A DNA stretch of 64,000 bases, taken from contig OZ020307.1 of assembly GCA_963971305.1 (NCBI GenBank), forward strand, positions 6,337,501 to 6,401,500. Reading direction: 5' to 3'. Below, one piece after another: positions 21,020 through 33,200 of the stretch. The notes below the pieces were generated by a model. That model had not been told where the DNA came from. It searched no databases and saw only the letters and a list, made by a program, of their open reading frames with translations. The position numbers and the translations under genes were made by a program. The stretch's first letter is position 1, and each line of letters starts with the position of its first letter. This DNA is from Arcuatula senhousia. Its lineage: Eukaryota > Mollusca > Bivalvia > Mytilida > Mytilidae.

Positions 21020-22396
21020 AAAACCTGTATTTACATACTAAATATCAGATGCCTAGGCATTATAATTTTTAAGTGATTTATCTTCAACAAAAGATTTATA
21101 AAATTTACACCTCCAAAAAATATCTAAGTTCACAGAATTGTAAAAGCATGAAAATGGAGTTAGGGTCATATGTTGACAATTGCATAGACATGAAAATGGA
21201 GTTAAGGTCATATGTTGACAATTGTATAGACATGAAAATGGAGTTAGGGTCATATGTTGACAATTGCATAGACATGAAAATGGAATTAGGGTCATATGTT
21301 GACAATTGCATAGACATGAAAATGGAGTTAGGGTCATATGTTGACAATTGCATAGACATGAAAATGGAGTTAGGGTCATATGTTGACAATTGTATAGACA
21401 TGAAAATGGAATTAGGGTCATATGTTGACAATTGCATAGACATGAAAATGGAGTTAGGGTCATATGTTGACAATTGCATAGACATGAAAATGGAGTTAGG
21501 GTCATATGTTTACAATTGCATAGACATGAAAATGGAGTTAGGGTCATATGTTGACAATTGCATAGACATGAAAATGGAGTTAGGGTCATATGTTGACAAT
21601 TGCATAGACATGAAAATGGAGTTAGGGTCATATGTTGACAATTGCATAGACATGAAAATGGAGTTAGGGTCATATGTTTACAATTGCATAGACATGAAAA
21701 TGGAGTTAGGGTCATATGTTGACAATTGCATAGACATGAAAATGGAGTTAGGGTCATATGTTGACAATTGCATAGACATGAAAATGGAGTTAGGGTCATA
21801 TGTTGACAATTGCATAGACATGAAAATGGAGTTAGGGTCATATGTTTACAATTGCATAGACATGAAAATGGAGTTAGGGTCATATGTTGACAATTGCATA
21901 GACATGAAAATGGAGTTAGGGTCATATGTTGACAATTGCATAGACATGAAAATGGAGTTAGGGTCATATGTTGACAATTGCATAGACATGAAAATGGAGT
22001 TAGGGTCATATGTTGACAATTGCATAGACATGAAAATGGAGTTAGGGTCATATGTTGACAATTGCAAAGACAATAAATAACCCCTGGTGTCTTACTAAAT
22101 ATCAGATGCCTATATAGTTAATTATACCTTTTTGCCACAAAAGTCTTACAAAGAAATTTATGTTGGTTCACAGAGTTTTTGAAGCGTGAAAATGAGCTCG
22201 GGGTCACATGGCATGGCTACAGTTGCATAGATCACAACCCTAAGCCTCTGTATACTATACAAAATACACTATGTATTATACTTTTCATGTGCTAAATTTC
22301 CTCTCCAGTCTTACAAAAAGGTCAAAGCTGCTGCTGCCTATAGTAATACCTATGTCTTGACTTCTACTGCTATTTCTTGCAGGCGAGACAAATTAT
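21020..22396 (+). mobile_element. Family C element, 5'-truncated, with an expanded minisatellite
   Basis: Family C body motifs (AATATCAGATGCCTA, AAAAGTCTTACAAA, GGTTCACAGAGTT) flank a 42-bp array, and the element ends with GCAGGCGAGACAAA at about 22381-22396, the 3' terminal arm. The 5' arm TGTCTCGCCTG was not found, so the left part is lost or diverged. Confidence 0.65.
21148..22071. repeat. 42-bp minisatellite, 22 copies
   Basis: The unit begins ATGAAAATGGAGTTAGGGTC and is 42 bp; 22 units fill 924 bp exactly. Because 42 is divisible by three and the unit lacks stops in several frames, three long frames stay open on the two strands, with 14-residue periods MKMELGSYVDNCID on plus and MTLTPFSCLCNCQH and MSMQLSTYDPNSIF on minus. 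A TGTTTACAATTG variant marks units 9, 13 and 17, a four-unit (168-bp) higher-order repeat. The unit derives from the family C segment GTGAAAATGAGGTCAGGGTC. It is not a protein gene. Confidence 0.9.
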
Positions 22397-24057
22397 GAAT
22401 TCTCCATCTATGCTCCAGGTATTCAATAAATATCTGGTAATGTACAAAATAGAAACATGTTTTCATTCATAGTTTATTTAAATTATAACATTAACAAATT
22501 TAAGATTCAGTCATTGGACAACATATCCGATGATAATATACGAGATTCCATGGCCTAGTCAGCATTCCATTGGACTGGAATTTATATAAGATGAACATGT
22601 TACAATATATATATAGATTGAAATGTATAACAGTTTTCATTTTCTTGTTATGAAAAACCACATGCCAGAAAAAGATATATTTGGAATGTTACAAAAACAA
22701 AACATATCAAAGAAACAATAAAGCAAAATAAAATAGAATACTCCTTAAAAATAGATTACTGTAAGGGTAAAATATCACGTAAATAAGAAAGAATTTATTT
22801 GCTTTTCATATCAAATATATATATGAGACTTGAAGTAATGGAACTTGTACAGAAAAGCTCATTTAAACACACAGACAAGTTTACATTATCTTATTTACAT
22901 GTAGTACAATGTCTTGACACAAACATTTGATAAACAACTGGATTTTTATTTGATATTGCACTAAACTAAAAAAAAATACAACATGGTTATTGAGCACCTT
23001 TATAAATATATATATGCATTACTGAATATAAACATGATAAACGGTTAAATTTTACAATGATTTTTAAATGATTTGTGTAGATTCCAAAGAAAAAAAATAG
23101 TGTAATCTTTAATAAATAATTAAATAAACTATGACATGTATGACTAAGCTTTCTTTGACAATCTTATTATAAATCAAGACCATAGCAGCAAGGTTTAATA
23201 TGTCAAGCTAAAAAATTAAACAACCAAATATATACTGCATTTCAATATAATAGATTTACAATTTGAAAATATAAGTATAATTAGGAACAACCTATCTTTA
23301 ACTTACACAACATAATAAAATTCTAACAGTAAAACAACAAAAGGAATGAATTTGTAGACATGATTGCCATTAAAGAAGGAGGTTTGTAGAAACAAAACAT
23401 AAATGAACTAATAAATGTATAAAACAGAAAATCAAGTAAATATTGTAAACATGGAAATTTTACAGTGGGGGTTATTTTTGCTTAATTTACAAAATATCAG
23501 CAAAAATACCTCCCACACGAATAATTTCTTCTTAAAGTAAAGAATACAATAAACAGAGGAAACGTGAAATTATCCACCAGGCGAAAGGTTACATTTACTA
23601 AAACAGGAAAATATCACCCCGCGAAAATTTCCACGTTTACAGTTTAATGCCAGGCATCTTATAAGCTATTGCACTAATAATACCCACAAACTATAGAAAA
23701 ACAAATATAATGCTAACGTAATATCACCTTTCAACAAAAATTATAAAATAATTCTGTAACAAATAAAAAAGTTTTTGTATATGAACAACTAAAACAATTT
23801 TAATTACACCAAGATTACCTGACCTGAACACATGAGAAAAAGCTTCAAGCAAAACTAAAAATGGCAATATTTTCAGCATGTGTAAAATTGAACTGAAATT
23901 GTTGTAACATTAGCGATATTTGATAGTATATGACATGCCTGAGATATTTAGTCTATAATTTAACGAAAGCTTTATGACAACAAATGATTAAATGCTCTTT
24001 GATGTTGTACTACAATGTCCGCTTTGAAATGAATGATAACAGATTGCCATTTGTTCT
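22397..24057 (-). other. Probable TBC1D16 3' UTR and downstream DNA
   Basis: It is AT-rich with no coding signal on either strand. Minus-strand AATAAA-like signals occur (for example near 22476), so the minus-strand transcript may end close to the family C element. No terminator or RNA gene was seen. Confidence 0.4.
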
Positions 24058-24258
24058 CTATGAAGAAGAATGATTGCTGTGAGTTGGTGATGTGGGGTTA
24101 CTTTGGTAAGGACATATGCCATCGTCATGGTTACCAGTACACTCCACAATGGGAACATGTCCACTGTCCCACATCCCTGGGCCACATAGTGCACACAGTC
24201 CGTGTAAAGAGCAAGGAATCTTTGGCATCTGACGATAATCATGTAGTAATCCTCTAGC
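24058..24258 (-). CDS. TBC1D16: TBC1D16 terminal coding exon
   Basis: It encodes ARGLLHDYRQMPKIPCSLHG, LCALCGPGMWDSG, VECTGNHDDGICPY and a Ser/His-rich tail to a TAG stop. The cysteine-rich LCxLCGxGMWDSG block is specific to TBC1D16. Acceptor CTTTTCAG. Confidence 0.95.
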   Translation of the reverse strand, partial: ARGLLHDYRQMPKIPCSLHGLCALCGPGMWDSGHVPIVECTGNHDDGICPYQSNPTSPTHSNHSSS

Positions 24259-27200
24259 CTGAAAAGAATTGAACATTCTTTACATTAACTGGTACAAACA
24301 AAATAACAAGTATTGGAGAAAAACAAATGTGCTGTATTATACACAAAGACAAAACTTTCAATAGAAATTGGAAGAATTTTTAGACTTCAAGCAAAGCATA
24401 GAAAATTTGTGACTAAACCTGTGTAGCTCAACAGAAAACTTCTAAGCTTATTATGCCTCCAAAATTTATTTTTTGTGGAAAATAATTTGAAAAGGGATTA
24501 TGCACATCTTTGATATGTTTGTAGAATTCAGTATGTATAATTTAAGAAAGACTCAGTGTATTTTTTTTAGTTTCAGATGATACCATACAAGTACCAATAA
24601 AATCAACTATAAATAAAATTTGTGACATGCTTACTACCATAAGCATTACTCAAGATGTATGACATTTTTTACCAAATTAATTTAGATCAAGTTCAATCTG
24701 CATACTTAAAGCATGCTATAGATAAGAACATGAAATAAAATGTTCAGATGATATCTTTACAATTTGAAAACTTGTGTTATTTTCAATAGATGAGGTCTTT
24801 GAACAAGTGGGGTTCAAAATGGGGATTTTAATATATAAATTGTTTTAAAATTATTTTTATCCTATCATATGCTTTTTGAATTAATAAAACATGTAATTGA
24901 AATTGATTTATAAGAAATGACCACAATATTTTTTCTGTCTATGAAGAAATAACATTTTAAAATATGGCACACACTTTTATGAAACCTGCTTCATAGGTTA
25001 CACAGTGTGTGCAACATTTTGAAATGTTATTTCTTCATAGACAGAAAAAATATTGTGGTCATTCCTTAAATAGTGTAAGAAACATTTGTGTCCTTTTGTT
25101 TATTAGCTAAAATATCACTTAAATACTGACCTTTCTTAATACAAGATCTCCATTCATATGCATGGCCAGACTGCTAAAATGGAGTAGAATCTCGTCAGAT
25201 GGCAGGCCCTGGTCAATGACATCATCACCATAGATACTCACTATGGCAACACAGATAAACAAATGAAAATAGTCTGTCTGATAATGAGACCAGCAAGCTT
25301 CCCAGATTCTGAGGGCATCAACCTCTGGAAACTCTCTCTTAAAACACAGTAATATCCACCTGTTGAGAGAGAAAAAAATCATGGCCATAAATTTAATGGT
25401 CAGTGAAAATTATTTAACTGAACACAACATTTTTAATAACTATTAACTTTTAACACACAATTATGGGGTGTACTTGTTCACATGAATCAACCAAAGCATC
25501 TCATATGTGTCCATGGCTATCAACTAGGAAAATCTCTAATTTTACCTACACAAAATTCATTGTAGGCAAAATCACTGATGTGTTATAACAAGCAGGAAGA
25601 AACTGCTTATCCTTCACTGCACCTAAGTTCACTCTTTTTGACTTGAGGTTATGTTATTGATTTCAGTTTAGTTTTTCCTTTGGATTGTTCGAATTTTTTT
25701 TTGTCTTCTCGCTTCTACTTTTGTTTTTGTCTTTTTGGACTTACCACATGCATTGACATTCCTTTGCTTCTTTATTTGTAGTCAAACCTCAATATGGAAA
25801 ACCCTATTTTATACCCAAGACACATCTAGTGGTGAAATATCATTGTCCCCCAACATCTCGTATCCAAGTAATGAAATTTAACCAAGGACTTAAAAAAAGT
25901 CATTCATGCATAAAATATAAGCCACAGTGACCGAATTCCAGTGGGTGGTGTAGCCCTATCAAAGACCTATCTGGTGGTGAAATATCATTGACCCCAAACT
26001 TCTAGTATCTGAGTAATGGACCTTAACCAAGAACTTAACCAAAGTGTTACGGATGTACGGATGTACGGACGTTCAGATGGACGGACGGACAAGGGTAAAA
26101 CTATATGGTCGATCCACATACGTGGTATGGCCATAAATATAAAGTCTAGTATTACTGTTATACCTGTGACAGAACAATAGCTCCATGGCATCTTCCCCAA
26201 GTCTGTTTAAATGGTAGTAAAAATCAGACTGCATTAATCTCAATAGTTCTCTCAGATAATTCTACAATAAAAATAACTTAGACTAAATTTGAAGTATGAT
26301 AGTACCAATTGTAAAATGACAAGTAGCAATTACTAGTATTAACTTTGTTTTGCTGCTGATTTTCAAAGATCTTTCATTTGTGCTGTGTAATGTATCAAGT
26401 TAAAATCAGTTGTAGTAAGAAATTCTACATCTGATACTATTGTGTAGTTAATGGTAGCTGTTCTTTGGCAATTTTTCAGAAAGAAGGAGGAGAACTGTTT
26501 GGCAACAGAGCTATTTTATGTAAAGGCTCAATAACGTACCAATTGTATATCCATATCATTATCTTTAGGGGAACTGACAAATAAAGTACGCTGCATTAAT
26601 CCCACAAAGCACCAGTAAGCATCAGCCTCATTCTGAATCTCAGCCAGGACTGGAGCAAGCAAATCTGACATTCCTTGTGTGTATCCCAGATGTGGATTAG
26701 CAACTGCATAATTCAGCAATATACTCCTTAAATGTTAAAACATCAAAATATGACATAAAGAAAATGTGAATGATATCTTAATCCTACTGTGAAAGCATTA
26801 TATTTTGTGGGGTACCAATGTCATGATGTTTTAGGGGGGGTCCTGCACCCCAAAATTTGGTTTTATAAAATTTAAATCTTTTTTCATTGTTTACTTTGAT
26901 GAATTTAAGAATTAAGAACTGCAAAGTACAACAAGTTTATAGTGTAGAAACTCTTCAATTATTTAAGAATCTTTGAAGGGTTTTGTTATTAAAATCTTTC
27001 CAAAGCTTCATTTCTCTATTAATTCTAAATGTCTTCAGAAGTGACAACAGATTCTTAAAGGCAGCTGGTGTAATGGTTAGAGTGTCTGGAAATTCAAAAC
27101 AAGCACCTGCTCCTAGCTCATAATCTGATCAACACTTTACATTATCCTACTGTCAATCTAGTGTACTCAAAATATTTTGTACAAAATTACTTATTACAAA

Positions 27201-30200
27201 TAATAAAAACAACTGAATGCCTTTTTATTATGGATGGCAACCATGGAACAAACACTCCAACGCTATGTTTAGTATTCACTTACTGTAGAACATCAATGTT
27301 AGGATTATCATCTCCTTTGAAATAACTGTGACTTCTGTCTGTACGTATCACATCTTTTTCCACGGTTGATTGAATCCGTTTCCAGAATTGTTCCTGTTCA
27401 GCATCATTCATCGACTCTCTGAAATAAACAAAACAATCCTATAAATCAAAGCTTCAAAGAGCAGCAACAGCTGCAGACTCTTCAAGTAAGCAAAGAACAG
27501 CAACTGTGTACAGTTTAAGTATGTCTAAAATTGTATAAATACCAAATCAGCACAGAACCCATTGAATACATTATGTTGAATTAAATAGACTTTTAAAATA
27601 GTCAGCTGAAGATACATGTCTGTGGTTGTATACACACTAAATCATATATACATGACTGTGGTTGTATACACACTAAATCATATTGGAATAGAGTAGTATT
27701 TGGCATCATGTATTGTATTCTCATGCCCACGATCATTTACCTGCAATGAATAGTTGCTGAAATGAAATATACAGGTGGAAAAAAAATACAATTATGGACA
27801 CCACTATTAAGAAGTTAAGATGAGAAATCCCTATGCCTTGCCTTAAATTGCTTTAGTCACAGGCTTGGCAATTTTGTTACCTTTAATTCATTTGAGAGTT
27901 TATAAAGCTTTAGAAATTCTGTTACTCTATATCAAAGATATAATTTCTAGATGGGTAAGTAAAAAAATAAACATACATTTTCAATTACATGAGTTCTATT
28001 TTTGAAAGATGTCTCATTTTCAGAATAATTTTGTAATATTTTTTCTACACATAATAGTCATTCCCCAACATTAATTTCATATTTATTTGTTTTTAATGTT
28101 ATAAAAATGTCTTTCAAGGTGACACAAAAACATTAATAAGGAAAATCATTAAAATACTTGGAAGATAACTGTAGTTACCAGCTTGTTGATATAAAAGAAA
28201 TTGAATGTTAGTCTGTTATTCAATTTAAAAGATAATACTTAACTGAAAAGGCAGAGGCAATTAAAAACTCCATTTAGAAAAGAATTCCCATTTCAATACC
28301 CAAACAAAACACTTCATGGAATCCCCCGTTTTAATATATTTAGTTTATGCTTTGTTGTTTAACTGCACACACAAAAAGACTTTTATCAGTTAGTTTTAAT
28401 TCATACATTTTGGTTAAATATTCTCTGCTCTTCATATATACATGTTGAATGTTTGGCATATTCAATATTTGACTCCAGCATCTCTGACAAGTTTGATCAA
28501 GATGAAGTGTGTGTTGGGATAGCAAACTATTGCCTGAAACTTTATTGTTATTTTGATTTTAAAAAATAAAATAAATCATCAATAAATATGTTTAGCAGGC
28601 TCCTGCATTGAACAATATTCCTGCACCAACCTTTGTTTCCTTATGTTTTGGTATTCTATATATTTATCATTTCTTAGATGTTCTCTTTCATCGAATGTTG
28701 AATCATAGGGATAGTAGTGTAAAAGGAACGGCCAAGCTTCATGTCTTAATCCTGGTTCTAACCCTCCAAAGAAGATATGCTGAAAAATCAATCATAAACT
28801 TTATGTGTCACTAAGCTTATATTAACATGATAAAGACAGTAGTGTAAAAGGAACGGCCAGGCTTCATGTCTTAATCCTGGTTCTAACCCTCCAAAGAAGA
28901 TATGCTGAAAAATCAATCATAAACTTTATGTGTCACTAAGCTTAACATGATAAAGACAGTAGTGTAAAAGGAACGGCCAGGCTTCATGTCTTAATCCTGG
29001 TTCTAACCCTCCAAAGAAGATATGCTGAAAAAATCATAAAGTTTATGTGTCACTAAGCTAAACATAATAAAGATAGCAGTATAAAGGAACAGCCAAGCTT
29101 TATGTTGTAATACCGGTTCTAAACCTTTAAAGAAGATATGCTGAAAAACACCTTCACTGAGTCAACAAGATAGAGCATATCAATCAACTGTTCACTTGCA
29201 GAATTCTGAACGTCCATCAACACAAACAGTGATTACATAATTCTTGCAACTAATCGACAAATCCCATATTGGACAAGTCTGATTTCTAAGATAAAAACCC
29301 TCATGAGTTTAAGTCTGAGATAAAAATGGTTTGTTAGAGACATAATGTCTTGATTTAACAAACATGAAATGAAATTAAACATCAGCTTTATAATATTAAT
29401 TATGAATTTACCAAATGTTCGGACTATTCCTGTGCAATTTAGCATGCAATTAAGCCTGATATATCCTTAAACATAAAAATGTTTCTTACTCTGCTCAAAC
29501 AAACAAAACCCTCTATCATTTTAAAAGAAATTGAAATGGACAAATTAGATTTACACGTACCGGTATATATAGTAGTTGTATTTAATTAACACAGAATTTT
29601 CAAGGTTTGCAAAAGCAAAAATCTATATTTTGGGCAAAAACATTTAACTTTTAAGTAATAAGGCCAAAATTTTGCCCCCAAAAAATCTCTAAGAGACTTG
29701 AAAACCTTCCTGAGCTGGTAATCCTCTTCAATTTGTCCATCTACGTTCATGTGACGTTTCCACATCTCGTCATCTACCTGACAGTACACACCTTCCTCTG
29801 GGTGACACTGGTCGTCAGTCAGCTTAGGACGTACTATCAGAAACTGTTTGTAGGGGTGTGCATCTTTACTCTGAAAAAAAAGGAAAAAAAATATGAGTTT
29901 TTGGGTGTAACTTGATGTTCCAACTTTTGCATTGGGTATTGCTGCTTTACTTTGATGTGAAGGGAATAAACTGATAACAGGCCATGGCTGAAATTAAATG
30001 TTAACACTTTTCCTTAGGAAGTACTTCCACAATGCCTAAAGGTATTTGAACAAGAACTTCATGTAAAGGTGACATATTTCCCCTGACAAAAGAAGAAAAA
30101 ACAGTAATGGAGTCATTAGTAGACAGATATAAAGCCTAATCTTTGTTTTCTTTTAACAAGGAAACTAACGAGACAAATAAATGACAATCACACATCATCT

Positions 30201-33200
30201 TAACTTGAGCCAGACAGATTGGTCTTGACATAAGAGTGCCTCTAAAGTCAAGAAATTAACAAAGGAAAGTTTGTTGATGGTCTGAGCTGTCATTTAGCTG
30301 TAGTGGACTCAGGGGAAATCATCTCAGCTATGACAAGACAAATGAATATGAAAACCCAAACATCTTCTTCCACACCTGATAAATATCAGTTGACAAAACT
30401 AAAACATAACTGATTAACAATTCATCTAAAATAAAAACTATAACAAAAAATTGAACCTATAACCACAAAGTAAACAAAGGAATAAAAAGGGAAAAAAACA
30501 AGAATTCTTTTAAAGGATTTCAATAAAAGCCAGGTTGGGTCAGTTTTACAAATGTGAACAAATAACTTTAGTAAAATAGTAGGTGCTATGATTTTATGTA
30601 AGTTCTGATAAGAAAATTGATATTCTTATCATCATAATGTTTTATAGGATATTTTCAGAGGCTTAGTAAAAGAGACTTTACAAAAAAATTCTTTCATGTA
30701 TGGGGATATTGTTGCCCTCTAGTGATACAGTGTTAACATTGTTCATGAAACAGGACTATACCTCTGGTAAATATGCATGCATAAAATTCAAATTAACTTA
30801 GTAAATTTCAATTAAAAAACAATTATGTTCACATTTGTCAAAAGAAACAAACACCCTAAACTGGTCGAAGGTCTTCCATATTACTCACTTTTCTGTGCTA
30901 TCCAAAAAAGTCAAAAAATGTGTAAGAAATGTAAACAATAAACAAGAGTTGACACTAAAGTATGTCTCGCCTGTCGGCACCATCACAGAACTCATTGAAG
31001 GTCTAGCTGGGCCTTCAGAAAAGTTAAGGTCAAGGTCATGTGACAGACAGATGACAGAATTCCTAACCATCACAAAAATGTCTGAAGTTTGTTCTAGATA
31101 CCATACACTACAAACTTTCAAAAGTCTGAATTGTATAGTATTTGTACTAAATCGTGCTGAAATGTACTCGACCAGTCTGAAAAAGTCTGAAAAGTACTTA
31201 ATTGTACTCGACCAAAGTCTGAAAATTCTTAAAAAGACTAAAACATACTTGACAATTTCAAATGTATTATTGTTAGTCTAAAATGTTCTCGACCTAGTCT
31301 TAATTGTACTCGACAAAGTCTGAAACGTACTCGACCTTGATTGAAACGTACTTAACTAATTAAAAATCAATTAGGTCTATCAAACATTAAAGATTTTATC
31401 TAATGTTACAAAAGTGTGTTAATTAATGATTTAATTAGGTCGAGAACGTTTTAGTATTGTTAAGTACAATTCAGACTTGGTCGAGTACATTTAAGAATTT
31501 ACATTTTATTCCTTATCTATCTGATAATTAACTTTTATTAAGGTCGAGTAAAATTAAGAACTTTTCAGACTAATTCAAACGATTAAGTACATGTTCAGAC
31601 TTTTTACAAAAAATCAGACTTTGGTCGAGTACAGTTGAGCATGTTTAAGACTTATTCAGAATGGTCGAGTACATTTTAGTACGGTTAAGTACAAATACTA
31701 TACCATTCAGACTTTTGGTAGTTTGTAGTGATAGTTATTGAGAAACAATGAAAAAAGACCAACATTCACTAAGTCATTGAACCGTGAAAATGGAGTCAGG
31801 GTCACACCACATGGTGTCAGTTGTTAAGACCGAAACCCCAAATGTCTGAATGTCAAATATCAGATGCCTAGCTATTATACTTTTAACTTAATTTATTTTC
31901 GACAAAAGTTTTAATTGTCCAAAAAATCATCTAACTCCACAGAGTCACTGAACCATAGAAATTGTGTCAAGGTCACAGGACATTGTGTCAGTTGCATAGA
32001 CCATAACTCCAGGTGTCTGTAAACCAGATATCAGATGCCTAGCTATTATACTTTTCACTTAATACATTTTCCACAAAAGTCCTACAAAGAGGTTTTTTGG
32101 CCCCCAAAATCATCCAAGTCCACAGAGTCATTGAACCATAAAAATGTGGTCAGGGTCAAATGGTATGGCACCAGTTGCATAGACCATAACCCAAATTGTC
32201 TGTATACCAGATATCAAATACCTAGCTATTATACTTTTCACTTTATTCATTTTCCACTAAAGTCTTACAAAGGGGTTTTTTAGCCTGAAAAAAACATCAA
32301 AGTTAACAGAGTCAATGAACCATAAAATTGGGTTCAAGGTCAAATGGCATGGTGCCAGTTGTGTAGACCATAACCCCAACTGTCCGTATACCAAATATCA
32401 GATGCCTAGCTATAATACTTTTCTTGTAATTGATTTTCCACAAAAGTCTTACAAAGGGTTTTTTGGCCCGAAAAAACATTTAAGTTCACAGAGTCACTGA
32501 ACCATGAAATTTGGGTCAGGGTCAAACGGCATGGTGCTAGTTGCGTAGACCATAACCTGAACTGTCTGTATACCAAATATCAGATGCCTAGCTATTATAC
32601 TTTCCTTGTAATTCATTTTCCACAAAAGTCTTACAAAGGGGTTTTTTGGCCCGAAAAACATCTAAGTTCACAGAGTCACTGAACCATGAAATTTGGGTCA
32701 GGGTCAAACGGCATGGTGCCAGTTGCGTAGACCATAACCTGAACTGTCTGTATACCAAATATCAGATGCCTACCTATTATACTTTTCTTGTAATTCATTT
32801 TCCACAAAAGTCTTACAAAAAAGTTTACGCCGCCGCCGCCGCCGCCGGAAAGTAATACCTATGTCTCGCCTTCAGCGACTAAAGTCGCAGGCGAGACAAA
32901 AAATAAAAAAATATTTTTTATCATCAAAATGGCAAATGAATGGATAACAGTTTATTCTCTCTACATGCATGTAACATTTAGAATATCATTAGTTCATCTT
33001 TATTCACAAATGGTCCTTATTTATCTCATTAATTATATTGTTAGTAAAATTGGAAGAATTTTATAAATTTTAAAAAAGCTACGCCGAGCGCAGCATGATA
33101 CGACCGCAACAAATTAAATCCTGTACGTTGGAGGCCCAATATGGATAGTCTATCGCTTTGGTCACATGCAGCCCATGGTGGACTTACAAAGCTTTTTGAC

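Noticed and set aside
21053..22080. Long open frames (332, 335 and 126 codons) on both strands
   Set aside because: They are produced by a stop-free 42-bp tandem repeat whose length is a multiple of three; there is no non-repeat coding sequence.
30835..31281. 148-codon open frame
   Set aside because: It spans intron DNA, the 5' end of a family C element and the left part of the CACTA-like element; no domain and no reason for a single gene.
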